Below, one piece after another: positions 55,294 through 64,000 of a stretch of 64,000 nt of DNA. Position 1 is the first letter of the stretch. The number at the start of each line of letters is the position of its first letter. The notes under the pieces were generated by a model that saw only the letters and a program-made list of their open reading frames with translations, was not told the DNA's origin and did not search any database. A program made the translations under genes and the position numbers. Source of the DNA: Streptococcus sp. SPS1 (GTDB lineage: Bacteria > Bacillota > Bacilli > Lactobacillales > Streptococcaceae); assembly GCF_030439915.1 (NCBI RefSeq), contig NZ_JAQFJG010000001.1, forward strand, positions 124,001-188,000, written 5' to 3'.

Positions 55294-55776
55294 TTAGGCT
55301 GTTTTTTCAACCTTTAAGATTTTTACATCATAGCTACCAACAGGTGTTTCAATCGTTGCTGTGTCACCTGTTTTCTTGCCAATCAAGGCTTGTCCAATTG
55401 GGCTTTCATTTGAAACTTTACCTGCAAAGGCATCCGCACCCGCTGAACCTACGATAATATAAACTTCTTCTTCGTCCTCACCAATTTCTTGGATAGTGAC
55501 TGTTTTACCAATCGCTACTTCATCATCTGCAACTGAGTCACTATTGACGATTTCAGCGTAACGGATTTTTGTTTCCAAGCTAGAGATTTGTCCTTCGACA
55601 AAGGCTTGTTCATCCTTAGCTGCTTCGTATTCACTGTTTTCAGAAAGGTCACCGTATGAACGGGCAATCTTAATGCGTTCTACCACTTCTGGTCGGCGAA
55701 CCAATTTCAATTCTTCTAATTCTTTTTCAAGTTTTTCCTTTTCCTCAAGGGTCATAGGATATGTTTTTTCTGCCAT
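55294..55776 (-). CDS. greA: Transcript cleavage factor GreA
   Basis: 160 residues. The N-terminal coiled-coil ([28 protein letters not shown]...[16 protein letters not shown], with the acidic tip residues) and the C-terminal FKBP-like domain ([22 protein letters not shown]) are both present. It rescues backtracked RNA polymerase. The start is at 55776 (MAEKTYPMT), the usual streptococcal start; a TTG three codons earlier is less likely. It follows mltG by 61 bp. Confidence 0.96.
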   Translation of the reverse strand: MAEKTYPMTLEEKEKLEKELEELKLVRRPEVVERIKIARSYGDLSENSEYEAAKDEQAFVEGQISSLETKIRYAEIVNSDSVADDEVAIGKTVTIQEIGEDEEEVYIIVGSAGADAFAGKVSNESPIGQALIGKKTGDTATIETPVGSYDVKILKVEKTA

Positions 55777-55837
55777 TTTTCTCAACTTTCTTCTGATGAT
55801 ATTTTCGAAAGAAAATTATGTGAAGTATCACATAATT

Positions 55838-57502
55838 TTAGTTTGTTTGGTTTAATTTGCTGTTGACATGTTCAGCGACATTGCGGTCGTGGTCTTCTTG
55901 ATTATTAGCATAGTAGACCTTGCCTTCTGTGACATCTGCTACAAAGTAGAGGTTATCGCTCTTAGTTTGATTGATGCTTGACTCAATCGCATCCAGACTT
56001 GGACTATCGACTGGACCAGGCATGAGACCTACATTTTTATAAACATTATAAGGTGAATCAATGTTGGTATCAATCGCAACATCCTCAGCTAGGCTGATAT
56101 TTTGCCCCAGTTTTCCTTGGGCATACAAGATTGCAATATTACTTTGAAGTGGCATATCACGATTCAAACGATTGTAGAATACACCGGCAATGAGCTTACG
56201 ATCTTCTGTCTTGGCACCTTCTTTTTCGACCAAGGAAGCAATGGTCAACAACTCATTGACAGTCAAGTTTTTAGATTTGATAGTACTATAGTAAGGAGAT
56301 AGGTTCTTATCCATAGCAGCTAACATCTCATCAATCAAGCTTTCAACAGTTGTGCTTTCCTTGATAGAGTAAGTAGCTGGGAAAAGATATCCTTCCAAAC
56401 GATAACGAGCCCCACTTTCCTTTGTAGGCAAGCTTTCAAGTAAACTCGGATATTTGGCAACTTCTTGACTGATAAAGTTCTCATCTTGAACTTTTGCTAG
56501 GAAAGCCTCCGCTGTCAAAGGCTCTTTGAAGTCACCTTGCAATTGACCCACAGCTTGAGCAATCTGATCCAAGGTATAACCTTCTGGAATTGTCAAAGTC
56601 GCAAGGACAGGTTCTTGTGGTTCATCTGTTCCACCTTTTTGCAACTCTTTGAGTAAGTCTTCTGTACTCATACTCTTTTGCAAATTGTAGTAACCTGCTT
56701 TCAAGTCGGTATAATTTTTATACTTGGCATAAAAGCTAAAAATCAGACCATGCTTTACCAAACCAGCTTTTTCAAGCGTCGTACCGATTTCTTGAACGTT
56801 TGAACCGTCAGGAATTTGAACCGTCACATATTTCTTAGAATTAGCATCGATGGGTAACAAAGAATCTAGCACGTACTGGTAACCAAAGTAACCACCTGCT
56901 GAGAGCAAGGCAAGGAATACAAGGAATGAAATCACAAAGGCTTTCACATGTGACTTCTTCTCTTTCTTAGGCTTAACGGGTTTTGCTCCTTCTCTACGGC
57001 TACGACGTGGTGTATCGCTGATGATATCCACTGTTTCTGTAGCAGGCGTAGGTGTTTCTGGACCTGCTTGTTCTGCTTTTTTCTCTGCTGTCTTATAGGA
57101 AACAGCTACCCTTGTTGGGGTTTCATTGTATTCTCTTTCAAGTTTCTTAGGTCTAACAGGACCTGGTCCTGGTCTTGAACCACTTTCTTCCGCTGGAGAA
57201 GAAGGTACATCTTGACTTGGGTGACTTGGAACACCAAGAGTTTCTCTTTGAATCTCATCTGCTGGAGAAGCTGGTACATCTTGACTTGGGTGAGTAGGCG
57301 CAGCAGGAGCTTTTCTCATAATCTCCTCTACCGTTGACAAGGAATCAGCCATGAGTTCTTCAGCTGAAGGTTCATTTGCAGGAGTGCGAACTACTGCATT
57401 ATCTTCTTTCAGAACTTCATCATAGCCTTTTACTTTTTCTAAATCTCTCAGAATCTGCTCTTTAAAGCTTAATTTCTCTTCTTCTCTTGACTTTTCACTC
57501 AA
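55838..57502 (-). CDS. mltG: MltG endolytic murein transglycosylase
   Basis: 554 residues. A long cytoplasmic N-terminus (1-185) contains two copies of PSHPSQDVPxSPA and a basic end. One membrane helix (about 192-213) follows, then a LysM-like subdomain and the YceG domain with the catalytic Glu in IASLVEKEGAKTEDRKLIAGVFYNRL. It cleaves nascent glycan strands and works with the elongation machinery in pneumococcus. The large disordered cytoplasmic region is typical of streptococcal MltG. Confidence 0.95.
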   Translation of the reverse strand: MSEKSREEEKLSFKEQILRDLEKVKGYDEVLKEDNAVVRTPANEPSAEELMADSLSTVEEIMRKAPAAPTHPSQDVPASPADEIQRETLGVPSHPSQDVPSSPAEESGSRPGPGPVRPKKLEREYNETPTRVAVSYKTAEKKAEQAGPETPTPATETVDIISDTPRRSRREGAKPVKPKKEKKSHVKAFVISFLVFLALLSAGGYFGYQYVLDSLLPIDANSKKYVTVQIPDGSNVQEIGTTLEKAGLVKHGLIFSFYAKYKNYTDLKAGYYNLQKSMSTEDLLKELQKGGTDEPQEPVLATLTIPEGYTLDQIAQAVGQLQGDFKEPLTAEAFLAKVQDENFISQEVAKYPSLLESLPTKESGARYRLEGYLFPATYSIKESTTVESLIDEMLAAMDKNLSPYYSTIKSKNLTVNELLTIASLVEKEGAKTEDRKLIAGVFYNRLNRDMPLQSNIAILYAQGKLGQNISLAEDVAIDTNIDSPYNVYKNVGLMPGPVDSPSLDAIESSINQTKSDNLYFVADVTEGKVYYANNQEDHDRNVAEHVNSKLNQTN

Positions 57503-57590
57503 AAGTTTTTCCTCCTTGTTGACAATCCATAATATTATATCTTAAAAGTCCAAGAAAAGCAACCTATGATACTTTTCCTAGCTTATTTTT

Positions 57591-57698
57591 TATACTCAAT
57601 GAAAATCAAAGAGCAAACTAGGAAGCTAGCCGCAAGCTGTACTTGAGTACGGTAAGGCGACGCTGACGTGGTTTGAATTTGATTTTCGAAGAGTATTA
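57591..57698. repeat. BOX element (boxC-boxA) translated as the C-terminal tail of a GNAT
   Basis: TATACTCAATGAAAATCA to CGAAGAGTATTA, 108 bp, almost the same as 43632-43739. The GNAT frame at 57626-58183 enters at boxA and stops at TAG inside boxC. Confidence 0.9.
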
Positions 57699-58183
57699 GC
57701 TTCCCAGACCATATCATACCAAGTTTCCCCTGCAAAGGTTGACTGAGACAAGCCTTCATTGACAAATCCGTGTTTTTCATAGTAGGCGATGAGATAGTCA
57801 TGACAGGTTAGGTTAATGCCTTCTCTTTCGTGTTCAAGAGACAGTTTTTTCAAGGATGTCAGCAATTTCTGACCCAGTCCGAGTCCCTGTGCTTCCTTGG
57901 CAATAGAAAGACAGGTCACAGAGATATAACCACCAGTCTCATGACTATAGTCTTTTATTTCTTCTGTAAAAGACTGGTCTTGCAGATGGCGGTGGGGGCC
58001 AACTGGTCCTTCGATATAACCCATAATCCTGCCCTCTTTTTCTGCAACCAGAAACGAAGTCTGAATTTCTCGCAAATGCGCTTCAAAGACGGAGCGAGGA
58101 ATGGCTTCTTCGACCGAGAAATTCTCTAGTTCAAGTTCAACAATCCGATCCAAATCTTCTAATCTTGCTTGTCTGATTTTCAT
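57626..58183 (-). CDS. GNAT N-acetyltransferase with a BOX-encoded tail
   Basis: 185 residues. Family motif A is LSIAKEAQGLGLGQKLLTSLK (about residues 92-112), followed by CHDYLIAYYEKHGFVNEGLS. The body resembles a small AANAT-like streptococcal acetyltransferase ending about WYDMVWEA. The remaining 23 residues (NTLRKSNSNHVSVAL...) are translated from the BOX element, so the tail is acquired and probably dispensable. It starts inside the 3' end of the second GNAT gene (4-bp overlap). Confidence 0.88.
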   Translation of the reverse strand: MKIRQARLEDLDRIVELELENFSVEEAIPRSVFEAHLREIQTSFLVAEKEGRIMGYIEGPVGPHRHLQDQSFTEEIKDYSHETGGYISVTCLSIAKEAQGLGLGQKLLTSLKKLSLEHEREGINLTCHDYLIAYYEKHGFVNEGLSQSTFAGETWYDMVWEANTLRKSNSNHVSVALPYSSTACG

Positions 58184-58641
58184 TGTGCCTCCAGATAAAA
58201 GGGATTAAACCAAATCATACTAAAACCCTGGCTAGTTGCATAAAGCGAAGTTTCTTCATCAATAAAACCATTCATTTCAAAATAGGAAAGCAGCTCAGAA
58301 GGACTCTCCAAACGAATCCCTTTGTAATCCAGCTCAACTGCCACCTCTTTCAAGGCTGCAAGAAGAAGTGTTCCCAAGCCCTGTCTCTGATGGTCAGACT
58401 CAATGACTAAAGAATGTATTTTTAGACATTGCGGATTGTCTGACTGGGGACTTGATAGAATATAGCCTAACAGTTGATTTTCATCCCTAGCTAGAAGAAA
58501 GGTATCCGCACACTTACGGATACTTTCTTCTAAAATATGGGAAGTCAGCTGCTTTTCAGCTGGAAAAGACAAAGTTTGAATCGCCTCTATCTCAGCCAAA
58601 TCAGACTTGCTTGCCTGAATGATCTTAATTGGAATTTCCAT
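58180..58641 (-). CDS. GNAT N-acetyltransferase
   Basis: 153 residues. Motif A is HSLVIESDHQRQGLGTLLLAALKE (about residues 76-99). The protein is a single GNAT domain; the substrate is unknown. Its stop overlaps the start of the next GNAT gene by 4 bp, and it begins 9 bp after murC, so murC and the two acetyltransferases form one operon. Confidence 0.9.
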   Translation of the reverse strand: MEIPIKIIQASKSDLAEIEAIQTLSFPAEKQLTSHILEESIRKCADTFLLARDENQLLGYILSSPQSDNPQCLKIHSLVIESDHQRQGLGTLLLAALKEVAVELDYKGIRLESPSELLSYFEMNGFIDEETSLYATSQGFSMIWFNPFYLEAQ

Positions 58642-58650
58642 GGGAGCATC

Positions 58651-59985
58651 CTATTGAACATTACTTGTCAAATTAGACAAGAGACGCTCAAATGAGTATT
58701 CATAGGTTTGGATGTCTCCTGCTCCCATAAAGACATAGACAGCATTGTCATGGTCAAGGAGTGGGGAAACATTTTCAACAGTAATCACTTGGTGTTTTTT
58801 GTTGATTTTTTTGGCTAGGTCTTCTACCTTAACGTCACCATGGTCTACCTCACGAGCAGATCCATAGATTTGCGCTAGGTAAACAGCATCCGCTTGGTTC
58901 AAAGCGTGAGCAAATTCGTCCAACAAGGCAATGGTTCTTGTAAAGGTATGCGGTTGGAAGACTGCTACAATTTCCTTGCTTGGGTATTTCTGACGAGCCG
59001 CATCCAAGGTCGCAATAATTTCTGTTGGATGGTGGGCAAAGTCATCGATAATAACTGTATCATTGACAATTTTCTCAGTGAAACGACGCTTAACACCGGC
59101 AAATGTTTTCAAGTGCTCACGCACCAAGTTCAAATCAAATCCTGCTGTGTAAAGAAGACCAATAACGGCTGTCGCATTCATGATATTGTGACGACCAAAG
59201 GTTGGAATGTGGAATTGCCCCAAGTCTTGTCCACGGAAATGAACGGTGAAGGTTGAACCAGTTGTTGAACGAAGAAGCTCACTAGCTACAAAGTCATTAC
59301 CTTCTGCTTCAAAACCATAATAATAAATTGGTGCATCAGACGTAATTTTACGCAATTCTGCATCTTCACCATAGACAAAAAGACCCTTGGTAATTTGTTT
59401 GGCATAGTCGTTAAAGGCATTGAAAACATCCTCGAGACTTGTGAAATAGTCTGGATGGTCAAAGTCAATGTTGGTAATAATAGAGTATTCTGGGTGATAA
59501 GGCATGAAGTGACGCTCATATTCGTCAGATTCAAAGACAAAATATTTGGCATTGGCCGAACCACGACCTGTCCCATCCCCAATCAAGAAGCTAGTGTCTG
59601 TGATGTGAGACAAGACATGAGACAACATACCTGTCGTTGAAGTTTTTCCATGCGCTCCAGCTACTCCCATGCTAACAAAATCACGCATAAAGCTACCTAG
59701 AAATTCATGGTAACGTTTGTAGCTGATACCATTTTGGTCTGCATAGGCAATTTCGACATTGTTATCTGGACGAAAGGCATTTCCAGCGATAATTTCCATA
59801 TCACCGTCTAGGTTCTTTTCATCAAAAGGAAGAATGGTAATGCCTGCCTGCTCAAGACCACGTTGAGTAAAGTAGTACTTTTCAACATCTGATCCCTGTA
59901 CCTTATGCCCCATTTGGTGCAACATCAAGGCTAAGGCACTCATCCCTGATCCCTTAATTCCGATAAAATGATATGTCTTTGACAT
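58651..59985 (-). CDS. murC: MurC, UDP-N-acetylmuramate:L-alanine ligase
   Basis: 444 residues. The N-terminal [19 protein letters not shown] nucleotide-binding loop, the ATP loop [11 protein letters not shown] (about residue 110) and DDFAHHPTE are diagnostic. It adds the first amino acid to UDP-MurNAc in peptidoglycan synthesis. It is 10 bp after the basic hypothetical gene and upstream of two GNAT genes. Confidence 0.97.
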   Translation of the reverse strand: MSKTYHFIGIKGSGMSALALMLHQMGHKVQGSDVEKYYFTQRGLEQAGITILPFDEKNLDGDMEIIAGNAFRPDNNVEIAYADQNGISYKRYHEFLGSFMRDFVSMGVAGAHGKTSTTGMLSHVLSHITDTSFLIGDGTGRGSANAKYFVFESDEYERHFMPYHPEYSIITNIDFDHPDYFTSLEDVFNAFNDYAKQITKGLFVYGEDAELRKITSDAPIYYYGFEAEGNDFVASELLRSTTGSTFTVHFRGQDLGQFHIPTFGRHNIMNATAVIGLLYTAGFDLNLVREHLKTFAGVKRRFTEKIVNDTVIIDDFAHHPTEIIATLDAARQKYPSKEIVAVFQPHTFTRTIALLDEFAHALNQADAVYLAQIYGSAREVDHGDVKVEDLAKKINKKHQVITVENVSPLLDHDNAVYVFMGAGDIQTYEYSFERLLSNLTSNVQ

Positions 59986-59995
59986 GTTTCCTCCC

Positions 59996-60613
59996 CTATT
60001 CTGTAATTCTGGTCAGATTCAACTCTTGGGCAACCCGACGTTCTTGTTCTGTTTGTTTACTTTTTTTATTGTAGATTTGGCTCTTCTTTAGAAAATCATA
60101 GTTGTTTTTCTTTGGAGCAGGTGCTGACACTTCTTCATTCTTGGTAGGGATAGAATGAACTTCTTCCGCCAAGATATAATGAGACTGGGTCAATTTTTGG
60201 CTATATTTCACCAATTCACCAGGATTTTCCTTTTGGAAAGGCGCTGTCGGTTGATTGCCCTGTCTAAGGAGGCCAGATTGAGAATGACGTCTCGCACGGC
60301 TGAAATCCTGAGTTAGGTAGTTAGCAGAGCGTTTCTTTTTCAAGTCCGCACGCGCTTCTTCACGCGCTACCTCCGCATAGCTCTTTCCTTCTTTTTTAAC
60401 CCCTAAAGGAGCCTTTTTAGGTTTCTCTACTTGCTTTTCAATCGGTTTGACTGGCGCCTCTTCAGTAATAGGAGCCCATTCTAAATAATTTTTATCTCGA
60501 TACTCACCCTTGATATTACTGATCAGATCAGACTCATCGTACAAGTTCATGACTGGCATTTCAGTCAACATGACCTCGTCATCTGACACCAATGGAAATC
60601 GTTCTTGTTTCAT
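59996..60613 (-). CDS. Basic, low-complexity hypothetical protein upstream of murC
   Basis: 205 residues, no signal peptide or membrane helix. A short acidic N-terminus ([20 protein letters not shown]) is followed by Lys/Arg/Gln-rich, probably disordered sequence ([34 protein letters not shown]). I recognise it only as the conserved gene between snf2 and murC in pneumococcus. Function unknown; the position suggests the cell-wall operon. It starts 47 bp after the Snf2 gene stop. Confidence 0.8.
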   Translation of the reverse strand: MKQERFPLVSDDEVMLTEMPVMNLYDESDLISNIKGEYRDKNYLEWAPITEEAPVKPIEKQVEKPKKAPLGVKKEGKSYAEVAREEARADLKKKRSANYLTQDFSRARRHSQSGLLRQGNQPTAPFQKENPGELVKYSQKLTQSHYILAEEVHSIPTKNEEVSAPAPKKNNYDFLKKSQIYNKKSKQTEQERRVAQELNLTRITE

Positions 60614-60660
60614 TTTCTATTTCCTTTCAACACTTCATTATAGCGTATTGTCTTGATTTT

Positions 60661-63600
60661 TCAAGTGCTGGCTTCAGAAATTCCCAAAATTTCTCTAATT
60701 TCTGCTAGGGTCAGACTGCCACGTGACTCTGTTCCGTCCAATACTTGTGACACCAAATGTTTCTTTTGTTCCTGGAGTTCCTGTATTTTTTCTTCAATGG
60801 TTCCCTTGGTTACCAAGCGATAGACCTCAACCGTTTCTTCCTGACCCATCCGATGGGCACGGCCAATGGCTTGCGCTTCCACCGCAGGATTCCACCAAAG
60901 GTCAACCAAGATAACCGTATCAGCACCTGTCAGGTTCAGACCGACCCCACCAGCCTTGAGGGAAATTAGAAAGGCATCTCTTTCCCCTTGGTTAAAGGCC
61001 TTGGTCATGTCTTGTCTTTCCTTAGCTGGGGTTGAGCCCGTAATTTTAAAGGATGTCAAGCCCAAGTCTGGCAGTTCTTGTTCAATTTTCTCCAACATTC
61101 CCTTGAACTGGGAGAAAATCAAGACACGGTGTCCGCCGTCTGCCACCTGTACCAACAGGTCTCGGAGACTATCCAGTTTACCACTGGCACCCTGATAATC
61201 CTCCATAAAGAGGGCAGGCGTGTCGCAAATTTGACGCAAGCGCATCAAACCAGATAAGATTTCAACTCGACTTCGCTGAAATTCCTGATCCGACACTTGC
61301 GCCAGACGATCTCTCATCTGTTGCAACTGGGCTAGGTAAATAGCCTTTTGCTGGTCTTCCAGTTCATTCTTATAAACTACTTCGATTAAGTCTGGCAATT
61401 CAGTCAGAACTTCTTCTTTCTTTCGCCGCATGACGAAAGGCTTGATAAACTGAGCCACGCGCTCGGCTGGCAATTTCATAAATTCTTTCTTACTTGGCAG
61501 GAGTCCTGGCATGACGATTTGGAAAATAGACCACAACTCCCCCAGATGATTTTCAATAGGAGTCCCTGACAAGGCAAAGACCGACGGCACCACAAATTGT
61601 CTCAAGGTCTGGGCAATCTTGGTCTGGGCATTTTTCATGACCTGAGCCTCATCTAAGAAAAGGAAGTCAAAGGCCATCCCTTGATAAAGATCACTGTCCT
61701 GACGGAAGGTAGCATAGCTGGTCACATAGATTTGATGGCTCTCAGCAAGAATCTCTTCACGACTAGCTTTCAAACCATGAACAACAGCCACATCCAACTG
61801 TGGGGCAGATTTCTGAAATTCATCTGCCCAGTTGTAGATCAAACCTGACGGAGCTAAAATCAAGACCCGACTTTCTTTTGTCACTTGACTGGTCAAAAAA
61901 GCAATGGTCTGAAGGGTTTTACCCAATCCCATATCATCAGCCAAAATTCCACCAAAACCATAATGATGGAGCATTTGCAGCCAGCTGATTCCCTTTTCCT
62001 GATAATCTCGCAAGTCAGCCTGAACCTGGGTTGCTTGTCGAGGAAAGTCCTCTGGATGCGTCAAGTCGTGGGCCAGATTCTGGAATTCTTGTGAGAAAGA
62101 AACACGGTCTCGCCCTTCAAAAAGATGAGCTAAACTGTAGGCCAAGGATTTCCGAGCCTGCAAGGAGCCATCTTTTAGTTCAAATTGCCCCAGTTCCTGT
62201 AGATTTTGGCGAATTTTCTTGGTTTCTTCATCGAAAAAGTAGACTTGATTGGACGAATCGATATAAAAATCTTGATTGGCAACCAAGGCCTGCATGGCTT
62301 GGTCGATTTCCTCCTGGGCAATATCTTGAAAATCAAATTGGATTTCCAAGAGACCTCCCTTGGAAGCAATCTGCACTTGAGGACTCGCTAGGCTATAAAG
62401 CTCTTCTAGCTTGTCTAATAGGTCAACATGACCGAGTTTTTCAAAGACTGGAATGATTTCGTGAAAGAAATGATAAACAGACTCCGCTTTTAGGGCCTGA
62501 CGCCAAGATTGAAAATCTGCTTCAAAACCAGCTGCCAAACAGACTTGGAAAACTCTTTCTTCTAAGTCAGCGTCACTCGAAAATGGTAATTCTTCTAGCT
62601 CTTGTCGGCTTGATACCTGTCTGTCTCCATAATCAAACTGAATTTCTAAACGAATCCGATTATCTTCTTCCCTGTCAAAGTAAAAAGAGGGCGCAAAAGT
62701 TTTGATTTGTAGCCGTTCTGGAGCTGAAACAGTCCCCATCTGGCTAAAAAGAGCTAAACAAGAGGCTAACTTATCTCGGTCACTGCTATCAAATTGCAGG
62801 TATTTCTTGCTATGCTGATCCAAAGGCAACGCTTTGATTTCCTTGAGAAGACGCATCTGCTGGTCTGTTAGAAAATAAACCTGTCCTTTATGGAAAAGCA
62901 CAGCTCCCTGATAAAAGGCATTGACCCTTGGACTCTCACTGATTTCCATTTCAAAATAATCCGAGTATTCTTTTACTGTAAAGGCAAAGAGATTGGCATC
63001 AGCATGCATATCCTGAAAAAGCAGAGTCTGGTAGCTATCCAGTTGATGGTCAAATTGAAAATGCGGCAAGGTCATCAGTAAATTCACACCCTGCTCAAAA
63101 AAAGTCAGAGGGAAAAAGAGGTGCCGACCCTGGTTTTGGAAAAAGAGGTCTGGAGCCTGTCCTTCCTCCATCAGTCCTCGTAAGAAATTCAGAAGTTCTT
63201 GGCTGGCCTCATCAAAGGATTTCCAAGATAAGGATTCCTCATAGGTTTTCCCAATCATATAAGACTTTCTCTGCTCGACAATCCTTAAAAAGAGTGGAAT
63301 ATCCCGAATGACGTAGTATTTTTGGCTATTGATTTGCCCGATTCTCAGGGTCCACAAGATATGATTGGTTCCTACTTCCACTTGCCCCACAGCCGATAAT
63401 TCATAGGCACGTTCTGATTTTGGAGACAAGATTCGGTCCAAAAATTTGCCACCCAAGGTTACCTTGGTTTCAACGGCCTCTTTTTCTTCGTGACCTTCTT
63501 CCAAACTCTGCAAGATTTCCTGACCACGCTCATCATTTTTTAGAAAATGCTCCAGAGCTGCCAAATGCACACAGTAGCCCCTCTTTTGGAAAAAATCGCA

Positions 63601-63759
63601 AGCACAAAAAACCAAATCATCCTCTAAACTATAGCGCAGTTCTTCTTCTGCAACGCGAGCGTAGAGCCGATTGTTCTTTTCCTTGATAATGTCAACCTTA
63701 CCAGTTTCATAAAGGGCAACGCCTTCGATACGGACTTTCCCCGGAATCAATTTAGCCAT
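60661..63759 (-). CDS. Snf2/RapA-family helicase with SWIM zinc finger
   Basis: 1032 residues. The N-terminal SWIM zinc motif is CACDFFQKRGYCVHLAAL (near residue 52), followed by a bacterial SNF2-associated region and the Snf2 ATPase core: GGILADDMGLGKTLQTIAF (motif I), LDEAQ (motif II), LSGTPIENH (III), and GVGLNLTGADTVI with QAIGRAHRMGQ (V/VI). It is a double-stranded-nucleic-acid translocase; the target in streptococci is not established. First gene of the snf2-hypothetical-murC string. Confidence 0.94.
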   Translation of the reverse strand: MAKLIPGKVRIEGVALYETGKVDIIKEKNNRLYARVAEEELRYSLEDDLVFCACDFFQKRGYCVHLAALEHFLKNDERGQEILQSLEEGHEEKEAVETKVTLGGKFLDRILSPKSERAYELSAVGQVEVGTNHILWTLRIGQINSQKYYVIRDIPLFLRIVEQRKSYMIGKTYEESLSWKSFDEASQELLNFLRGLMEEGQAPDLFFQNQGRHLFFPLTFFEQGVNLLMTLPHFQFDHQLDSYQTLLFQDMHADANLFAFTVKEYSDYFEMEISESPRVNAFYQGAVLFHKGQVYFLTDQQMRLLKEIKALPLDQHSKKYLQFDSSDRDKLASCLALFSQMGTVSAPERLQIKTFAPSFYFDREEDNRIRLEIQFDYGDRQVSSRQELEELPFSSDADLEERVFQVCLAAGFEADFQSWRQALKAESVYHFFHEIIPVFEKLGHVDLLDKLEELYSLASPQVQIASKGGLLEIQFDFQDIAQEEIDQAMQALVANQDFYIDSSNQVYFFDEETKKIRQNLQELGQFELKDGSLQARKSLAYSLAHLFEGRDRVSFSQEFQNLAHDLTHPEDFPRQATQVQADLRDYQEKGISWLQMLHHYGFGGILADDMGLGKTLQTIAFLTSQVTKESRVLILAPSGLIYNWADEFQKSAPQLDVAVVHGLKASREEILAESHQIYVTSYATFRQDSDLYQGMAFDFLFLDEAQVMKNAQTKIAQTLRQFVVPSVFALSGTPIENHLGELWSIFQIVMPGLLPSKKEFMKLPAERVAQFIKPFVMRRKKEEVLTELPDLIEVVYKNELEDQQKAIYLAQLQQMRDRLAQVSDQEFQRSRVEILSGLMRLRQICDTPALFMEDYQGASGKLDSLRDLLVQVADGGHRVLIFSQFKGMLEKIEQELPDLGLTSFKITGSTPAKERQDMTKAFNQGERDAFLISLKAGGVGLNLTGADTVILVDLWWNPAVEAQAIGRAHRMGQEETVEVYRLVTKGTIEEKIQELQEQKKHLVSQVLDGTESRGSLTLAEIREILGISEAST

Positions 63760-63932
63760 ATTTTTACCTTTACCTTATCTTTTTATTATACCATATTTTC
63801 CCCTATGAAAATAGCCTTCTAGGGATACTTGTCGGCGAATTTCAAGTTACCCTGAGAAAATGAGGCTGAAATTTCCACTATTTCATAAACTTTTTTAAAG
63901 CGTAGCAGAATTGTGCAAAAGTTTTTTTCTTA

Positions 63933-63941
63933 TGCTAGAAT
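63933..63941 (+). promoter_or_regulatory. Extended -10 promoter of the oxidoreductase gene
   Basis: TGCTAGAAT, with TGTGCA as a weak -35 18 bases upstream. AGGAGG (63953-63958) precedes the ATG. Confidence 0.65.
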
Positions 63942-63966
63942 GAAATGCGAATAGGAGGAACTCTCA

Positions 63967-64000
63967 ATGTTAACTTATGATTTAATCGTTATCGGATTTG
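63967..64000 (+). CDS. Start of a pyridine nucleotide-disulfide oxidoreductase (truncated by window)
   Basis: Only MLTYDLIVIGF is present. YDLIVIGFG is the FAD-binding start of the glutathione reductase / dihydrolipoamide dehydrogenase family, which suits a class I flavoprotein disulfide reductase. Strong AGGAGG site and extended -10 upstream. The exact type needs the rest of the sequence. Confidence 0.6.
   Translation, partial: MLTYDLIVIGF

Noticed and set aside
1..64000. tRNA or rRNA genes, CRISPR arrays, complete insertion sequences or prophage genes
   Set aside because: None were recognised by eye. A covariance-model scan would be needed to exclude small structured RNAs.

Overview
The window is chromosomal DNA of a mitis-group Streptococcus (S. 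pneumoniae, S. mitis, S. pseudopneumoniae or S. oralis). The evidence is four BOX repeats, two choline-binding surface proteins, a zmpB-type metalloprotease beside its own two-component system, YSIRK signal peptides, extended -10 promoters and low GC. From memory, the zmpB-to-murG half follows pneumococcal gene order. The nadE/pncB block and the greA-mltG-murC-snf2 block lie elsewhere in classical pneumococcal genomes, so a rearranged chromosome or a non-pneumoniae relative is likely (inference).

Layout. 1-6.1 kb: murG (cut by the window edge), murD, a DUF3165 protein, typA, rsuA, an inactive-looking rhodanese and yqgQ. 6.1-11.9 kb: an accessory peptide-response island transcribed leftwards. 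In order it holds two remnants of class II lantibiotic precursor genes, a 35-residue membrane protein, a Bce/FtsX-type ABC transporter, a polytopic histidine kinase and a LuxR-type response regulator. No modification enzyme (LanM) or lantibiotic exporter is present. 12.1-23.1 kb: core genes (LysR regulator, SDR, rnz, hflX, miaA, thyA, gki, pabBC) plus a choline-binding protein with an Excalibur domain.

23.2-36.3 kb: virulence and redox block. It has a degV/zmp chimeric relic, zmpB, a UPF0340 protein, the YesM/YesN-type kinase and regulator, a large BOX with a second small element nested inside it, msrAB-tlpA-ccdA (extracellular methionine sulfoxide repair) and a GNAT. 36.3-41 kb: nadE-pncB, a membrane protein with an XRE regulator, a HAD relic, a GNAT, and a 342-bp direct duplication carrying the 5' end of pncB.

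41-53.6 kb: surface-protein block. A YSIRK/SHIRT-like/choline-binding hybrid is followed by a 2941-residue LPXTG adhesin full of repeats. The adhesin is apparently co-transcribed with a DivIVA-like coiled-coil gene. The only strong promoter motifs upstream (TTGACA and TAGAAT) are separated by a 21-nt spacer that contains a run of 14 G, a candidate phase-variable promoter. 53.8-64 kb: an amino-acid permease, greA, mltG, two GNATs, murC, a basic hypothetical protein, a Snf2 helicase and the start of a flavoprotein oxidoreductase.

Most notable: (1) the cryptic lantibiotic precursors, one of which has its leader and core in different frames joined exactly at a -1 slippery heptamer; (2) the poly-G spacer promoter of the giant adhesin operon; (3) BOX elements placed precisely at stop codons, one adding a translated tail to a GNAT; (4) promoters predicted to give leaderless mRNAs for yqgQ and the LysR gene.
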